A stretch of DNA of 60,046 nucleotides from Oscillospiraceae bacterium (lineage in GTDB: Bacteria > Bacillota > Clostridia > Oscillospirales > Ruminococcaceae), in the NCBI GenBank assembly GCA_022508885.1, contig JAFLUG010000005.1, positions 1-60,046 on the forward strand, read 5' to 3'. The translations under genes and the position numbers were made by a program. Each line of letters begins with the position of its first letter. The first letter of the stretch is position 1. Below, piece after piece: positions 25,475 through 33,970 of this stretch. The notes beneath the pieces are model-generated. The model did no database searches. It worked only from the letters and a program-made list of their open reading frames with translations, and was not told the origin of the DNA.

Positions 25475-27649
25475 TCAGTGTTTTCCAAACAGCTTTCCGA
25501 AAAAACCGCTGCTTTTTTCCTCGGAGGGTATTTTGAATTTCGGAACCTCCGTTGCGTACAAAAATTGGTTCATTATATGCTCCTCGAAGGCATCGTTTTT
25601 AACGTAGGTCTCGAGGTTTTTATAGCCCGAGGGCGTATATACCAGCACGTCAAAGCCGATAAGATTGCAAAGCACGATCTGTATGCATTCTTCAAGCGTA
25701 AACGTGTCTTCAATAGCGTCGATGTATATAAGCTTGGGGATTTTCTTTGTAAAGTCAAACCGCTGGATTATCTGTGAAAATTCCTTGCTTAAATTCATTC
25801 CGAAGTGCAATACCGAGCACATAAGCTCGTCTCCCTCAAGCCTCAGAAATCCGCTCGAGCAGGTCTCCTGAAGCTTATAGAACAGCATATCCTGTATCCT
25901 GTCCGGAAGATAGCTGTACTTGTTGAGCGTGCTGTTTTTCAGCCTTTCCGCGTCAATTTCGCCGTTTCTGTAAAACTGTCTGTAGGCGGAAAGGTCCGTC
26001 GCGGTATTGCTGTTATTGTTCGGCTTTTTTACAACGAGAATTGTTTCGGGCGTGAGCTTGTCACGGACGTCGTCCCAGTATCTCCCCGTATCTCCGTCCT
26101 GAACGCCGCTTATCTTGGCGAAAATATTCGGCACCGAAACAAGATTTCCCGCCGTTGAAAATCCCGGCCTAAAGCGCGCCTCCTGCTTCCAGAGAATAGC
26201 TATTTCTTCAAAGGTAGTCTTAAGCGTAACGCTCTGGCTGTTCGGAAACTGAAAGCTTCTGTATATTCCCGTGTCGCCGCCGTACAGCATCGTGTCGAGA
26301 TCGCGCTCGGCGTTGTACGCGACTGTCGAGACCTTCATCTTTACCGCTTTTTTCGGAAATTCTCCGCTTTCCTTGCTTTGCGGAAGGGCGAATATCTGGA
26401 TTCTTCCGCCGACGTTTTTATCGACCGCCGTCTGTTGGTTGCTTAGATCGGGCGAAATATAAATAACGTCAAATCCGCACATTGACATAAATATCAGAAA
26501 GTAAACCTCCGACTGCGAGATATCACCGTAGTACAGCACCACCGGGATATCCTCATAAACCACCGAGTATTTTCGCGCCTGTGTACAGCGGTAAAGCCAC
26601 GTTACAAATTTCATCGCGTAGTTGAACACGACCGTCTGGTTTGCCGTGGACATTTCCGAAAGCAGGTCCTTGAGCGCCTTTCTCGCGAGGGCGGTTCGGG
26701 TCTTGTCGCCCGGGAGATTTATCTGCATTGCCATCGCGTCTATCATTTCCGCGGTGCTGGCTCTTGTCACCGAGCCGAGCGCCTTTACCTCGTCGGCATT
26801 CGGATTTGATAAAGGCTTTTCGATGAAAATAAGCTGTTTTTTCAGCCCCGCAAAGCTTTCCTTAAACTTTACGAGCATATTGGTATAAACGTCGTCGTTG
26901 TCATATCCGAGCAGCGCCGCGCAGTATACGGGGATATCCCCGTCCTCTGTATAAACACCGCCGCCTTTTATAACGCGCGTCCTGCGCTCGACAAGTATAT
27001 CCTCGAAAACGCCCGCCGCTGTGGTAGAAAGCTTTTTCACCAGCCCCTCCACGCGTTCTCCCTCTGCTCTCATCTGCGCGAGAGCCGCCTCCCTGGAAAG
27101 GTCTATCTTGCTGAAATCTATCTGAAGGGGAGAGTTGTGCTGTCCGCTTTTTACGGTTATTTTGTCCTTGAATTTAAGCTTAACATACTCCGTATCGAGT
27201 CCGTAGCTTACGAGCGTTACCTTAACGCCCGCCGCGCTCATCATAAGCAGAAAGTACAGCTCTTTGAGAGAAGCGCTTCCGATGTAAAACAGCGTCTGAG
27301 GCCTTGCCCCGAGATATTTCATCAGCCAGCAGAAAAATACAAAATAGTTGTTTTTCTTGTTTGCTCCGCATTCTTCAACAGCCGCCGCCATGACCTCCGC
27401 CACAGCCGCGCTGTCGCACGGGATATTCGCGTCATGAAGCCACATATCTATGCTTTTCTTTATGTCGTCCGCATTATTGAAGCTTGCCGCGGTATAAGCC
27501 GAGGCTTTTGTAATTTCGTCCATCGAGGCCATCGGCAGTTTTTCTTTAAAGAACAGCCCGTTTTTCTGCGAAGCCGCAAATAATTCGATCAGGATACCCC
27601 GAAAGCTGTCGGGATTGTCATATCCCACATATCTCGTAAATTCCTGCAT
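25475..27649 (-). CDS. yceG: YceG-family Ter-operon protein with three internal repeats
   Basis: 724 residues, similar to the YceG family that accompanies TerD and TelA in Bacillus; those are nearer 540 residues. I see three copies of a beta-alpha-beta unit: 118-160 (LFYIGSASLKELYFLLMMS, then AGVKVTLVSYGLD), 368-412 (VLYYGDISQSEVYFLIFMS, then GFDVIYISPDLS) and 637-685 (LIYIDAIEDTFTLEECIQIV, then GFDVLVYTPSGY). The C-terminus SSGFFGKLFGKH is short, basic and amphipathic. No catalytic motif is recognised. It is presumably cytoplasmic and part of the Ter complex. Confidence 0.8.
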   Translation of the reverse strand: MQEFTRYVGYDNPDSFRGILIELFAASQKNGLFFKEKLPMASMDEITKASAYTAASFNNADDIKKSIDMWLHDANIPCDSAAVAEVMAAAVEECGANKKNNYFVFFCWLMKYLGARPQTLFYIGSASLKELYFLLMMSAAGVKVTLVSYGLDTEYVKLKFKDKITVKSGQHNSPLQIDFSKIDLSREAALAQMRAEGERVEGLVKKLSTTAAGVFEDILVERRTRVIKGGGVYTEDGDIPVYCAALLGYDNDDVYTNMLVKFKESFAGLKKQLIFIEKPLSNPNADEVKALGSVTRASTAEMIDAMAMQINLPGDKTRTALARKALKDLLSEMSTANQTVVFNYAMKFVTWLYRCTQARKYSVVYEDIPVVLYYGDISQSEVYFLIFMSMCGFDVIYISPDLSNQQTAVDKNVGGRIQIFALPQSKESGEFPKKAVKMKVSTVAYNAERDLDTMLYGGDTGIYRSFQFPNSQSVTLKTTFEEIAILWKQEARFRPGFSTAGNLVSVPNIFAKISGVQDGDTGRYWDDVRDKLTPETILVVKKPNNNSNTATDLSAYRQFYRNGEIDAERLKNSTLNKYSYLPDRIQDMLFYKLQETCSSGFLRLEGDELMCSVLHFGMNLSKEFSQIIQRFDFTKKIPKLIYIDAIEDTFTLEECIQIVLCNLIGFDVLVYTPSGYKNLETYVKNDAFEEHIMNQFLYATEVPKFKIPSEEKSSGFFGKLFGKH

Positions 27650-27700
27650 ATCAAACGACCATCCTTTAGCACTTAATTAAATCTATTGAAACCCGCCTTA

Positions 27701-27759
27701 AGACTGTTGAGAAGCCCTCAGTACGGCTGACAAAGCAGATGAGGTTTTATCAACAGTCT
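27701..27759 (-). other. Long-range inverted repeat between terD2 and yceG
   Basis: AGACTGTTGA (27701-27710) and TCAACAGTCT (27750-27759) are perfect 10-bp inverted arms around 39 nt, just after the stop of the TerD-fusion gene. No T-run follows, so it may be an mRNA processing or stability element rather than a terminator. Confidence 0.5.
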
Positions 27760-27763
27760 GAAA

Positions 27764-29011
27764 TCACTCTTCAACCTCGATACCGCATGACTCGCACAGT
27801 CTTGCCATGCCGTCGCGGTATCCCGCTCCTATGGCGGAGATCTTCCATTCGCCTTTATAGATGTAAAATTCAAAAGAAACCGCCGTCGTGACGTCCGAAA
27901 GCTCATTCATGACGAACGAAACGCGCTCGCGGTCTGTCCACAGGCTCACACGCGGGCTTTTCACCATTGAAAAGTTCATTGCGGCTCCGCCCGCGTAGAT
28001 CGAATAAGCAAGCGTGATCTTCTTTACCCGATAGTCGATTTTCGCGAGGTCTATCTCAACATGCCCGTCCCTCTGGGAGTAAACCGCCTCTCCGTTTTCC
28101 GAGCGCTCGTTTCCGAAAAAGACCAGACTGCTGTCAGCCAGCGCTTTACCGTTTTCATCAAGGAGAAAAACATAAGGGTCTATATCCATTTCTCTCGGCA
28201 TTTCCTTACAGCTGAAGAAAACCGTAAACCTTGTGCCTAAGTATTTCGTCAGCGGGACTCTCATTCCGCGTGTAAGCACAAGCGCCTCAAGCGACAAGTC
28301 AGCCTTGTCCGACATTGAAACAACGTCGCTTTTCACTTCCGGCTCAGCTTTCGGAAGTGCCCCGGCGTTTTTCGCCGCGGAAAAATCTCTTTCGGGTGCT
28401 TCGTAAACGTGCTTGTTTACCGCTCTTTCCGCAATTACGGACGGTTTTCCGAAAAGGTAAATTCTCCGGATAAATCCGGTCTTGAACAAAACCTCGGTGT
28501 ACAGATAGGTCTGCGCCGAAATTCCGCTTACCCTTATTGTTATCTCGTTTCTGCCGCGCGTGAGTATCTTCGGCTCGAAGACAACATTTCTCATATCGCA
28601 CTGTATCTCGGTCTTATCGGGAACATTCACCGTCATTTTAAACGAGTTTTCCTCTTCCGGCAGAAACTCTCCGAGCTGAATTGTCCGCGGAACGTCGAAA
28701 AAGCCGTCCTCTTTGCCAAAGCCCGAAACCGCGCCCAATATCTCAACATTTTTCACATCGCACGGAAATTCCGTTTGTATGACTGCGTCCTCGGGGCTTG
28801 CTTCCGTAAGTTCCGCCCTGATGTTTACAAGCTTTACTCCCGCCGATCTTATCTCCAGCGCGGGAGATTTTTTCGCCCATATCGTGGTTGTCGCGCCGAT
28901 TATTTTAAGCGGCTTTGATATAACGACAGGACCCTCAAACTCGCCCGCGGGCAGTGTTATTTCCGTATTGGGGCGCGCTCGGTCGATCATCATGTTCAAA
29001 TTATCGTCCAA
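27764..29011 (-). CDS. Beta-helix-like domain fused to a TerD domain
   Basis: 415 residues. Residues 1-75 resemble coils of a right-handed beta-helix (GEFEGPVVISKPLKIIG, then PALEIRSAGVKLVNI); up to about residue 200 the protein stays beta-rich. Residues 230-415 are a TerD domain: RGMRVPLTK, DPYVFLLDENGKAL, SLVFFGN, then KGEWKISAIGAGYRDGMARL near the end. Where the neighbouring TerD has the acidic calcium loop, this copy has only QRDGHVEIDL, so calcium binding may be weak or lost. The start is probably the TTG at 29011 behind GGGGGTGG; an ATG at 28993 is an alternative. It follows terD by 55 bp in the Ter operon. Confidence 0.8.
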   Translation of the reverse strand: MDDNLNMMIDRARPNTEITLPAGEFEGPVVISKPLKIIGATTTIWAKKSPALEIRSAGVKLVNIRAELTEASPEDAVIQTEFPCDVKNVEILGAVSGFGKEDGFFDVPRTIQLGEFLPEEENSFKMTVNVPDKTEIQCDMRNVVFEPKILTRGRNEITIRVSGISAQTYLYTEVLFKTGFIRRIYLFGKPSVIAERAVNKHVYEAPERDFSAAKNAGALPKAEPEVKSDVVSMSDKADLSLEALVLTRGMRVPLTKYLGTRFTVFFSCKEMPREMDIDPYVFLLDENGKALADSSLVFFGNERSENGEAVYSQRDGHVEIDLAKIDYRVKKITLAYSIYAGGAAMNFSMVKSPRVSLWTDRERVSFVMNELSDVTTAVSFEFYIYKGEWKISAIGAGYRDGMARLCESCGIEVEE

Positions 29012-29066
29012 AGCGCCACCCCCGATTAGTTGTTAGTTTTTAGAGATCAGTGATTAGTGATACGAA

Positions 29067-29651
29067 TTATACGTTTACGCCGTAGCTTTTGCAAAGCGCT
29101 TCGAGACCGCCCTGATATCCCGCGGCAACCGCGTTGAACTTCCAGTCGCCGTTATAGCGGTAGATCTCGCATACAACAAGCGCCGTCTCGATTGAAAATT
29201 CCTCTACGAGGTCAAAGCGCAGGACCTCTTCGCCGTTTACATCGTCGGCGTTGTCTATCTTGAGAACACGAACATAAGAGTTTGAGACCTGACCGAAATT
29301 CTGATTTCTCTGCGGAGCCTCAAAAATAGTAACAGTTACCGCGATTTTTTCTATCTCAGCGGGTATCTTAGAAAAATCTATGATGATAGCCTCGTCGTCT
29401 CCGTCGCCGTCGCCCGTGCGGTTGTCGCCGGTGTGAACCACAGCTCCGTTTCTTCCGTTCAGGTTGTTGTAGAATACAAAGTCCTCGTCCCTTAAGACCT
29501 TGCCATTTGCTCCGAGCAGGAAAACGCAGGCGTCGAGGTCGAAATCCTGTCCGCCGTCATAGCGGTTTGTGTCCCAGCCCAAGCCTATTCTTGCCATTGT
29601 AACGGATTTGTCAAGAGATACTCTCTGACCCTTTGAAAGATTAACAGCCAT
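29067..29651 (-). CDS. terD: TerD-family calcium-binding stress protein
   Basis: 194 residues, a standard TerD. Conserved segments: [13 protein letters not shown] at the start, [38 protein letters not shown], the acidic calcium loop TGDGDGDDE, and the C-terminal [21 protein letters not shown]. TerD proteins bind Ca2+ through these acidic residues and sit at the heart of Ter stress systems, where they protect against tellurite, some phages and colicins in known cases. A strong AAGGAGG site precedes the ATG. It lies between the calcium ATPase gene and the TerD fusion. Confidence 0.95.
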   Translation of the reverse strand: MAVNLSKGQRVSLDKSVTMARIGLGWDTNRYDGGQDFDLDACVFLLGANGKVLRDEDFVFYNNLNGRNGAVVHTGDNRTGDGDGDDEAIIIDFSKIPAEIEKIAVTVTIFEAPQRNQNFGQVSNSYVRVLKIDNADDVNGEEVLRFDLVEEFSIETALVVCEIYRYNGDWKFNAVAAGYQGGLEALCKSYGVNV

Positions 29652-29680
29652 AATGATTAAACCTCCTTAAAATTCGTTGT

Positions 29681-32413
29681 TCAGTTATTTTTGGAAACCG
29701 CTTTCGCGATCGCCTTTCTGATAAGGTCAACGGGGATTATCGAGATCGCGGGGATAAGCACTACAAGCCACTCCGTCGCATTAAGTCCCCAGCCGGAGAG
29801 AATGCCCTGTCCGAGGTAGGTCATAAGCACCTGGACCACCGTGATTATGCCGAATACCGCCAAAAAGCCCTTGTTCTTGCTTAAGTTGTCGAAAAGGTTC
29901 ATCTTGTCGGTTCTCGCGTTAAACGCGTTGAATACCGCGATAAAGATGAAGAACGCGAAGTACGCCGTGTGAAGAATGGCGTGAGTCTCATTCTCGATAT
30001 GAACGTCGCGCAAAAATCCCCAGCTTTCGAGATAGCTTGTCGGGTCGCCGCTCGGGAAAGAACCTAAAATCAGCATCGCCAGCGACAGCACAAACGACCA
30101 GCCCGCGCCGACTATTATCTCCGACATCATATATCTGCTGATGATAGGCTCGTTTCTGCGTTTGGGCTTTTCGTGCATAAAGCGCTCCAGCGGCGGCTCT
30201 CCGCCGAACGCAAGCGCCGCGAGGGTGTCCATTACAAGGTTTACCCAGAGTATCTGGATGACCGACAGAGGGTTTGCCACGCCGATAAGCGGACAGATAA
30301 ACGAGATAAGAACAGCCGCGACGTTTATCGTAAGCTGGAATACGATGAATTTTCTGATAGAGTTGAAGATCGTGCGTCCGTAGAGTATCGCGCGGTCAAT
30401 AGAGTTGAAGTTGTCATCGAGTATAACGATATCCGAAGCTTCCTTCGCAACCTCGGTGCCTCCGCCCATTGCAAAACCGACGTCGGCTTTTTTCAGGGCA
30501 GGGGAGTCGTTTACACCGTCGCCTGTCATACCGGCCACAAGGTCAAGCTCCTGCGCAAGCCTTACGAGGCGGCTCTTGTCGGACGGAAGCGCGCGCGCTA
30601 TTACGCGGATATCCTTCAGCTTTGCCTTTATCTCGTCGTCGGACATTTTTGAAAGCTCGTCGGAGGTGAGCATGAGGTTTGAGTCATCGTCAATAAGTCC
30701 TGCTTCCTTTGCTATCGCGACAGCCGTCTCCTTGCGGTCGCCGGTAATCATAACTACCTGAACTCCCGCGCCCTTAACTTCCTTGATGGCGGTAACGGAC
30801 TCGGGACGGACTTCGTCGCGGATTCCCAAGCAGCCCACCAGCGTCCAGTTGTTTCCGTCGGGAAGAGCTTCCTCGCCGAGCGCGTCCGCGCTTGTAGCGA
30901 GCGCCAGCACGCGTATCGCGCGGTTTGCCAGCTCGTCTATCTTGGCGTTGAGCGCCTTCATATCAAACGGCTGTTTGCTTCCGTTTTCGTCATAGTAGTG
31001 CGAGCATCTCTGAAGGATCTTCTCGGGAGCGCCCTTGATGAGCGTAAGCTCGTATTCGCCGTCTATCTGCGTAGCGGAATATTTGTTCGTGGAGTTGAAG
31101 GGAATGTTGTTCACCGCGACAATTTCCGCGTTTGAGGGATTGTCAATACCGTAGCCTAAGATAGCGCGCTCTGTCGCGTTTCCGCCGATAACGCGCCTTT
31201 CGCTGCCCTCGCCGCTTATCATTGACAGCGTGTTTTTGTGAATGGAAAGCGCAAGCAGTTCCTTAAGCTTTCCGTTTACGTCGTTCATTGTCTTGTATTC
31301 ATTGACCGCTCCGTCGATAAAGTCTATCGCCTCAAGCTTGCCCTTTGTGATAGTACCCGTCTTGTCGGAAAACAGAATGTTGAGCGAGCCTGCGGTCTCG
31401 ATTCCCGCGACTTTGCGCACAAGAACGTTGTCCTTTAACATTTTGCCCATATTTTGCGCGGATACTATCGCTATCATCAGCGGCAGACCCTCGGGCACCG
31501 CCATAACTATGATGATGACCGCAAGCATTACCGCCTGGATCACCGCTTCGACTATCGCCATCCACGCGACCTCTCCCGCGGGAGCTAAAAACGCCATGGG
31601 GTCAAAGCCTGTGTCGAAGAAGATCGTTTTCGCAAGCATTGCGATAGCTATCGCGATACCGCCGATATAGCCGAATTTCGAAATACCGTCCGCAAGGTTT
31701 CCGAGCTTGAGTTTAAGAGGAGTTTCTCTGTCGTCGTCTGTCTGAAGCTCGCTTGCTATCTTACCGTAAACCGACTTGTCGCCTACGACCGTGACCTGCA
31801 TTACGGCGTTTCCCGAGCACACCACCGCACCTCTGAAAACCTTGTATTCGTTGTCGAAATTCGTGTTTTCGTCAGTATCCGTCCAGCCCTCGGGGACAGC
31901 TTTTTTCTTTGCCTCGCGGCTTTCGCCGTTAAGGACCGACTGGTCTACCTTTATGTCGCCGTCGATGATGATACCGTCCGCGGGGATCTTATCTCCCGAT
32001 TGAAGCAATATCGCGTCGCCGATAACGATATCGTTTATCGCAACCTCGGAGATAACGCCGTTGCGGTAGGTTTTCACCATTATCCTCGAGGCTTCTTCCT
32101 GAAGCTTCTGAAAAGCGTTTTCGTTTCTGTATTCGGAGAATGTCGAAACAAGCGTCGCCAGACAAATAGCGATAAATATTCCGAGCGGCTCATACCATTC
32201 GGGCGCGCCCTCTTTTATTACTCCTGTAATTCCGAGAACCGCCAGCACAACGTTTATCAGAAGCGCGACGATAAGGATCTTTATCATCGGGTCGCCAAGG
32301 TTTCCCTTTAGTTTATCCCAGAAGCTTTCGCTTGCCTGTTCTGTCATGGAGTTGTCGCCGTATTTTGCTTTGCTTTCGGCAGCCTCCTGATCTGTTAAAC
32401 CGAATTTCTTCAT
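29681..32413 (-). CDS. PMCA-type calcium-translocating P-type ATPase
   Basis: 910 residues, P2-type. An N-terminal cation-ATPase domain is followed by two membrane helices, the actuator domain, the M4 calcium-site motif VPEGLPL (306-312), the phosphorylation motif SDKTGTIT (Asp350), MITGDRKETA, and the hinge MTGDGVNDSPALKKAD. The C-terminal six-helix region includes LWVNLVMDTLAALAFGGEPP. The actuator loop reads NGES (162-165) rather than TGES. It should export Ca2+ from the cytoplasm with ATP. It sits inside the Ter operon, 29 bp before terD; no TerC gene is seen, so it may supply the ion transport part of this system. Confidence 0.92.
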   Translation of the reverse strand: MKKFGLTDQEAAESKAKYGDNSMTEQASESFWDKLKGNLGDPMIKILIVALLINVVLAVLGITGVIKEGAPEWYEPLGIFIAICLATLVSTFSEYRNENAFQKLQEEASRIMVKTYRNGVISEVAINDIVIGDAILLQSGDKIPADGIIIDGDIKVDQSVLNGESREAKKKAVPEGWTDTDENTNFDNEYKVFRGAVVCSGNAVMQVTVVGDKSVYGKIASELQTDDDRETPLKLKLGNLADGISKFGYIGGIAIAIAMLAKTIFFDTGFDPMAFLAPAGEVAWMAIVEAVIQAVMLAVIIIVMAVPEGLPLMIAIVSAQNMGKMLKDNVLVRKVAGIETAGSLNILFSDKTGTITKGKLEAIDFIDGAVNEYKTMNDVNGKLKELLALSIHKNTLSMISGEGSERRVIGGNATERAILGYGIDNPSNAEIVAVNNIPFNSTNKYSATQIDGEYELTLIKGAPEKILQRCSHYYDENGSKQPFDMKALNAKIDELANRAIRVLALATSADALGEEALPDGNNWTLVGCLGIRDEVRPESVTAIKEVKGAGVQVVMITGDRKETAVAIAKEAGLIDDDSNLMLTSDELSKMSDDEIKAKLKDIRVIARALPSDKSRLVRLAQELDLVAGMTGDGVNDSPALKKADVGFAMGGGTEVAKEASDIVILDDNFNSIDRAILYGRTIFNSIRKFIVFQLTINVAAVLISFICPLIGVANPLSVIQILWVNLVMDTLAALAFGGEPPLERFMHEKPKRRNEPIISRYMMSEIIVGAGWSFVLSLAMLILGSFPSGDPTSYLESWGFLRDVHIENETHAILHTAYFAFFIFIAVFNAFNARTDKMNLFDNLSKNKGFLAVFGIITVVQVLMTYLGQGILSGWGLNATEWLVVLIPAISIIPVDLIRKAIAKAVSKNN

Positions 32414-32493
32414 TTCAGAGTTCCTTTCTAAAAGTAACTTAAAATTATGTCACGCGCACAGCGCATTAACTAACAACTGTTGACCAATTGCCA

Positions 32494-33969
32494 TCAGCCG
32501 ATCATTACTTCGCACAGCAGTCCGTTTTCCTTCGCGGACATTCTGAAAACCGCCCTGTCCTTAAGCTCTATAGCGCTTCCTTTCGGAACAAGCCTTCCAG
32601 ACGGCGACATCATTCCCTCCGCGCCGTTGTTCACCAAAAGCCACATTCCGTTGTGATACGCTATATACGCGCGCATCTGCGGGTCGGCCTTTTCGTCGTT
32701 GTGGACATTCGAGAATATATGCCAGTCGAAGACGGGCATTCTGTCGAATACGGCTATCTCGCTCTTATCGCGGTAAACGCCTTTTCTTCCGGGCATTTCG
32801 CGCTTGAGGTTAAGAAGTATTATCCTATCCGCCGCCTTTGTTCCGCAGAACGGGCAGACGGGGTTGTTTTCGTCACGCAGTATAAACCACTTTTTCTCAC
32901 AGTCCGGATTGGCGCACGGAATGAGTTTGTCCCAGGCGCTTAACAGCTCGCGCTCCCATTCCATAGCGGTAGGACGCTCGGAGGGATTATGCAGCCCGTC
33001 CACAAACGCTCTGAGAAACAGCCTTTCCAGACCCTTTGAAAGCGAGCTTATCGTTATTTTCAGGTCGGGAGGTCTGTTTGACGTATCGTTCGGGTCTTCG
33101 ATAAAGGTCGCCATCGAGCCAAGCCCGAGAAAATCGTCTTCTTCGGCGCTCGTATTGCTGTAAATTTTCGGCCCTATAAGCGGATGACGGCAGAAAAGGT
33201 ATTCGTAAATAAGCACGGGCAGCGCGTGCAGATCGGTCTGCACGCACGGAAGCGCCCTGTTGGGGTTTCCGAAGTCAAGCGCCATGGTAGCCAAAACCTC
33301 GGGAGCTATATATCCGCGCGTTCCCACTACCTCGGGCGCGTACTTGTTCGGCACGACCAGACTGTCAATGTCGATAACCACAGCCGAGCCCGACTTCGGG
33401 TCTATAAGCACGTTGTTGCAGGAAAGGTCCGAGTGCGCTAAGCCCGCCTGATGCATTCGCCTTATCGAGCGGGAAAGGCTTATCGCCGTACCTAAGATAG
33501 TCCGGAAATCTCCGCGCTCGGCGGGCGTAAGGTATTTTCGGTTCTTTCCCGTAAACCAGTTTGATTTCTTGTCCTTGCCCTTTAAATTGAGCACCATAGA
33601 AGCGTCCGCGCCGAAGAAAAAGTTCTTCGGATAGGTAGGACACACTATCCCGAATTCGGGCTGTCTTACTATCGCCACAGGCCAGCAAAACCGCTGTCTG
33701 AAATATTCCGCGGTTTTTTCGGTGTTTCCTACGGCTCCGCCGTCTGCTTCCGAAAGCGTGGGGTTGTATATTCCCGTAATGGTCCTTATTCTGTCCTGAA
33801 TACGCGGATTTTTCGCGTCCTTCGGGTCGTTGAAAAACTGCACAGCAAATTTCCTGTCGGGAGTAAAAAACGTGTGCTTCATACCGCCGCGCGGCGCGTT
33901 CGCGTCAAAAACAAATTCTATCGCTGCGCCGTTTTCAAGCACGGCGGAAACAATTTCGCCGTTTCGCAT
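32494..33969 (-). CDS. Ter-associated protein kinase-like protein with zinc ribbon
   Basis: About 491 residues. The kinase fold shows AHSDLSCNNVLID (catalytic Asp181 and Asn186), VVIDIDSL in place of DFG, and GTRGYIAPE. The beta3 strand reads RKFAVQFF, so the usual lysine is replaced by Gln44. A zinc ribbon follows (CANPDC, Cys352/357; CPFC, Cys372/375), then a C-terminal beta-rich segment of about 110 residues that could be FHA-like; that is uncertain. ATG 33969 has AAGGACG upstream and lies 1 bp after the PP2C stop, better than a TTG at 33987. It forms a kinase-phosphatase-VWA triad with the next two genes. Confidence 0.85.
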   Translation of the reverse strand: MRNGEIVSAVLENGAAIEFVFDANAPRGGMKHTFFTPDRKFAVQFFNDPKDAKNPRIQDRIRTITGIYNPTLSEADGGAVGNTEKTAEYFRQRFCWPVAIVRQPEFGIVCPTYPKNFFFGADASMVLNLKGKDKKSNWFTGKNRKYLTPAERGDFRTILGTAISLSRSIRRMHQAGLAHSDLSCNNVLIDPKSGSAVVIDIDSLVVPNKYAPEVVGTRGYIAPEVLATMALDFGNPNRALPCVQTDLHALPVLIYEYLFCRHPLIGPKIYSNTSAEEDDFLGLGSMATFIEDPNDTSNRPPDLKITISSLSKGLERLFLRAFVDGLHNPSERPTAMEWERELLSAWDKLIPCANPDCEKKWFILRDENNPVCPFCGTKAADRIILLNLKREMPGRKGVYRDKSEIAVFDRMPVFDWHIFSNVHNDEKADPQMRAYIAYHNGMWLLVNNGAEGMMSPSGRLVPKGSAIELKDRAVFRMSAKENGLLCEVMIG

Positions 33970-33970
33970 T

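Noticed and set aside
29681-32413. Possibility that the Ter-operon ATPase is also degenerate
   Set aside because: DKTGT, the TGD and GDGVND motifs and the PEGL calcium motif are all intact; only the actuator TGES is NGES.
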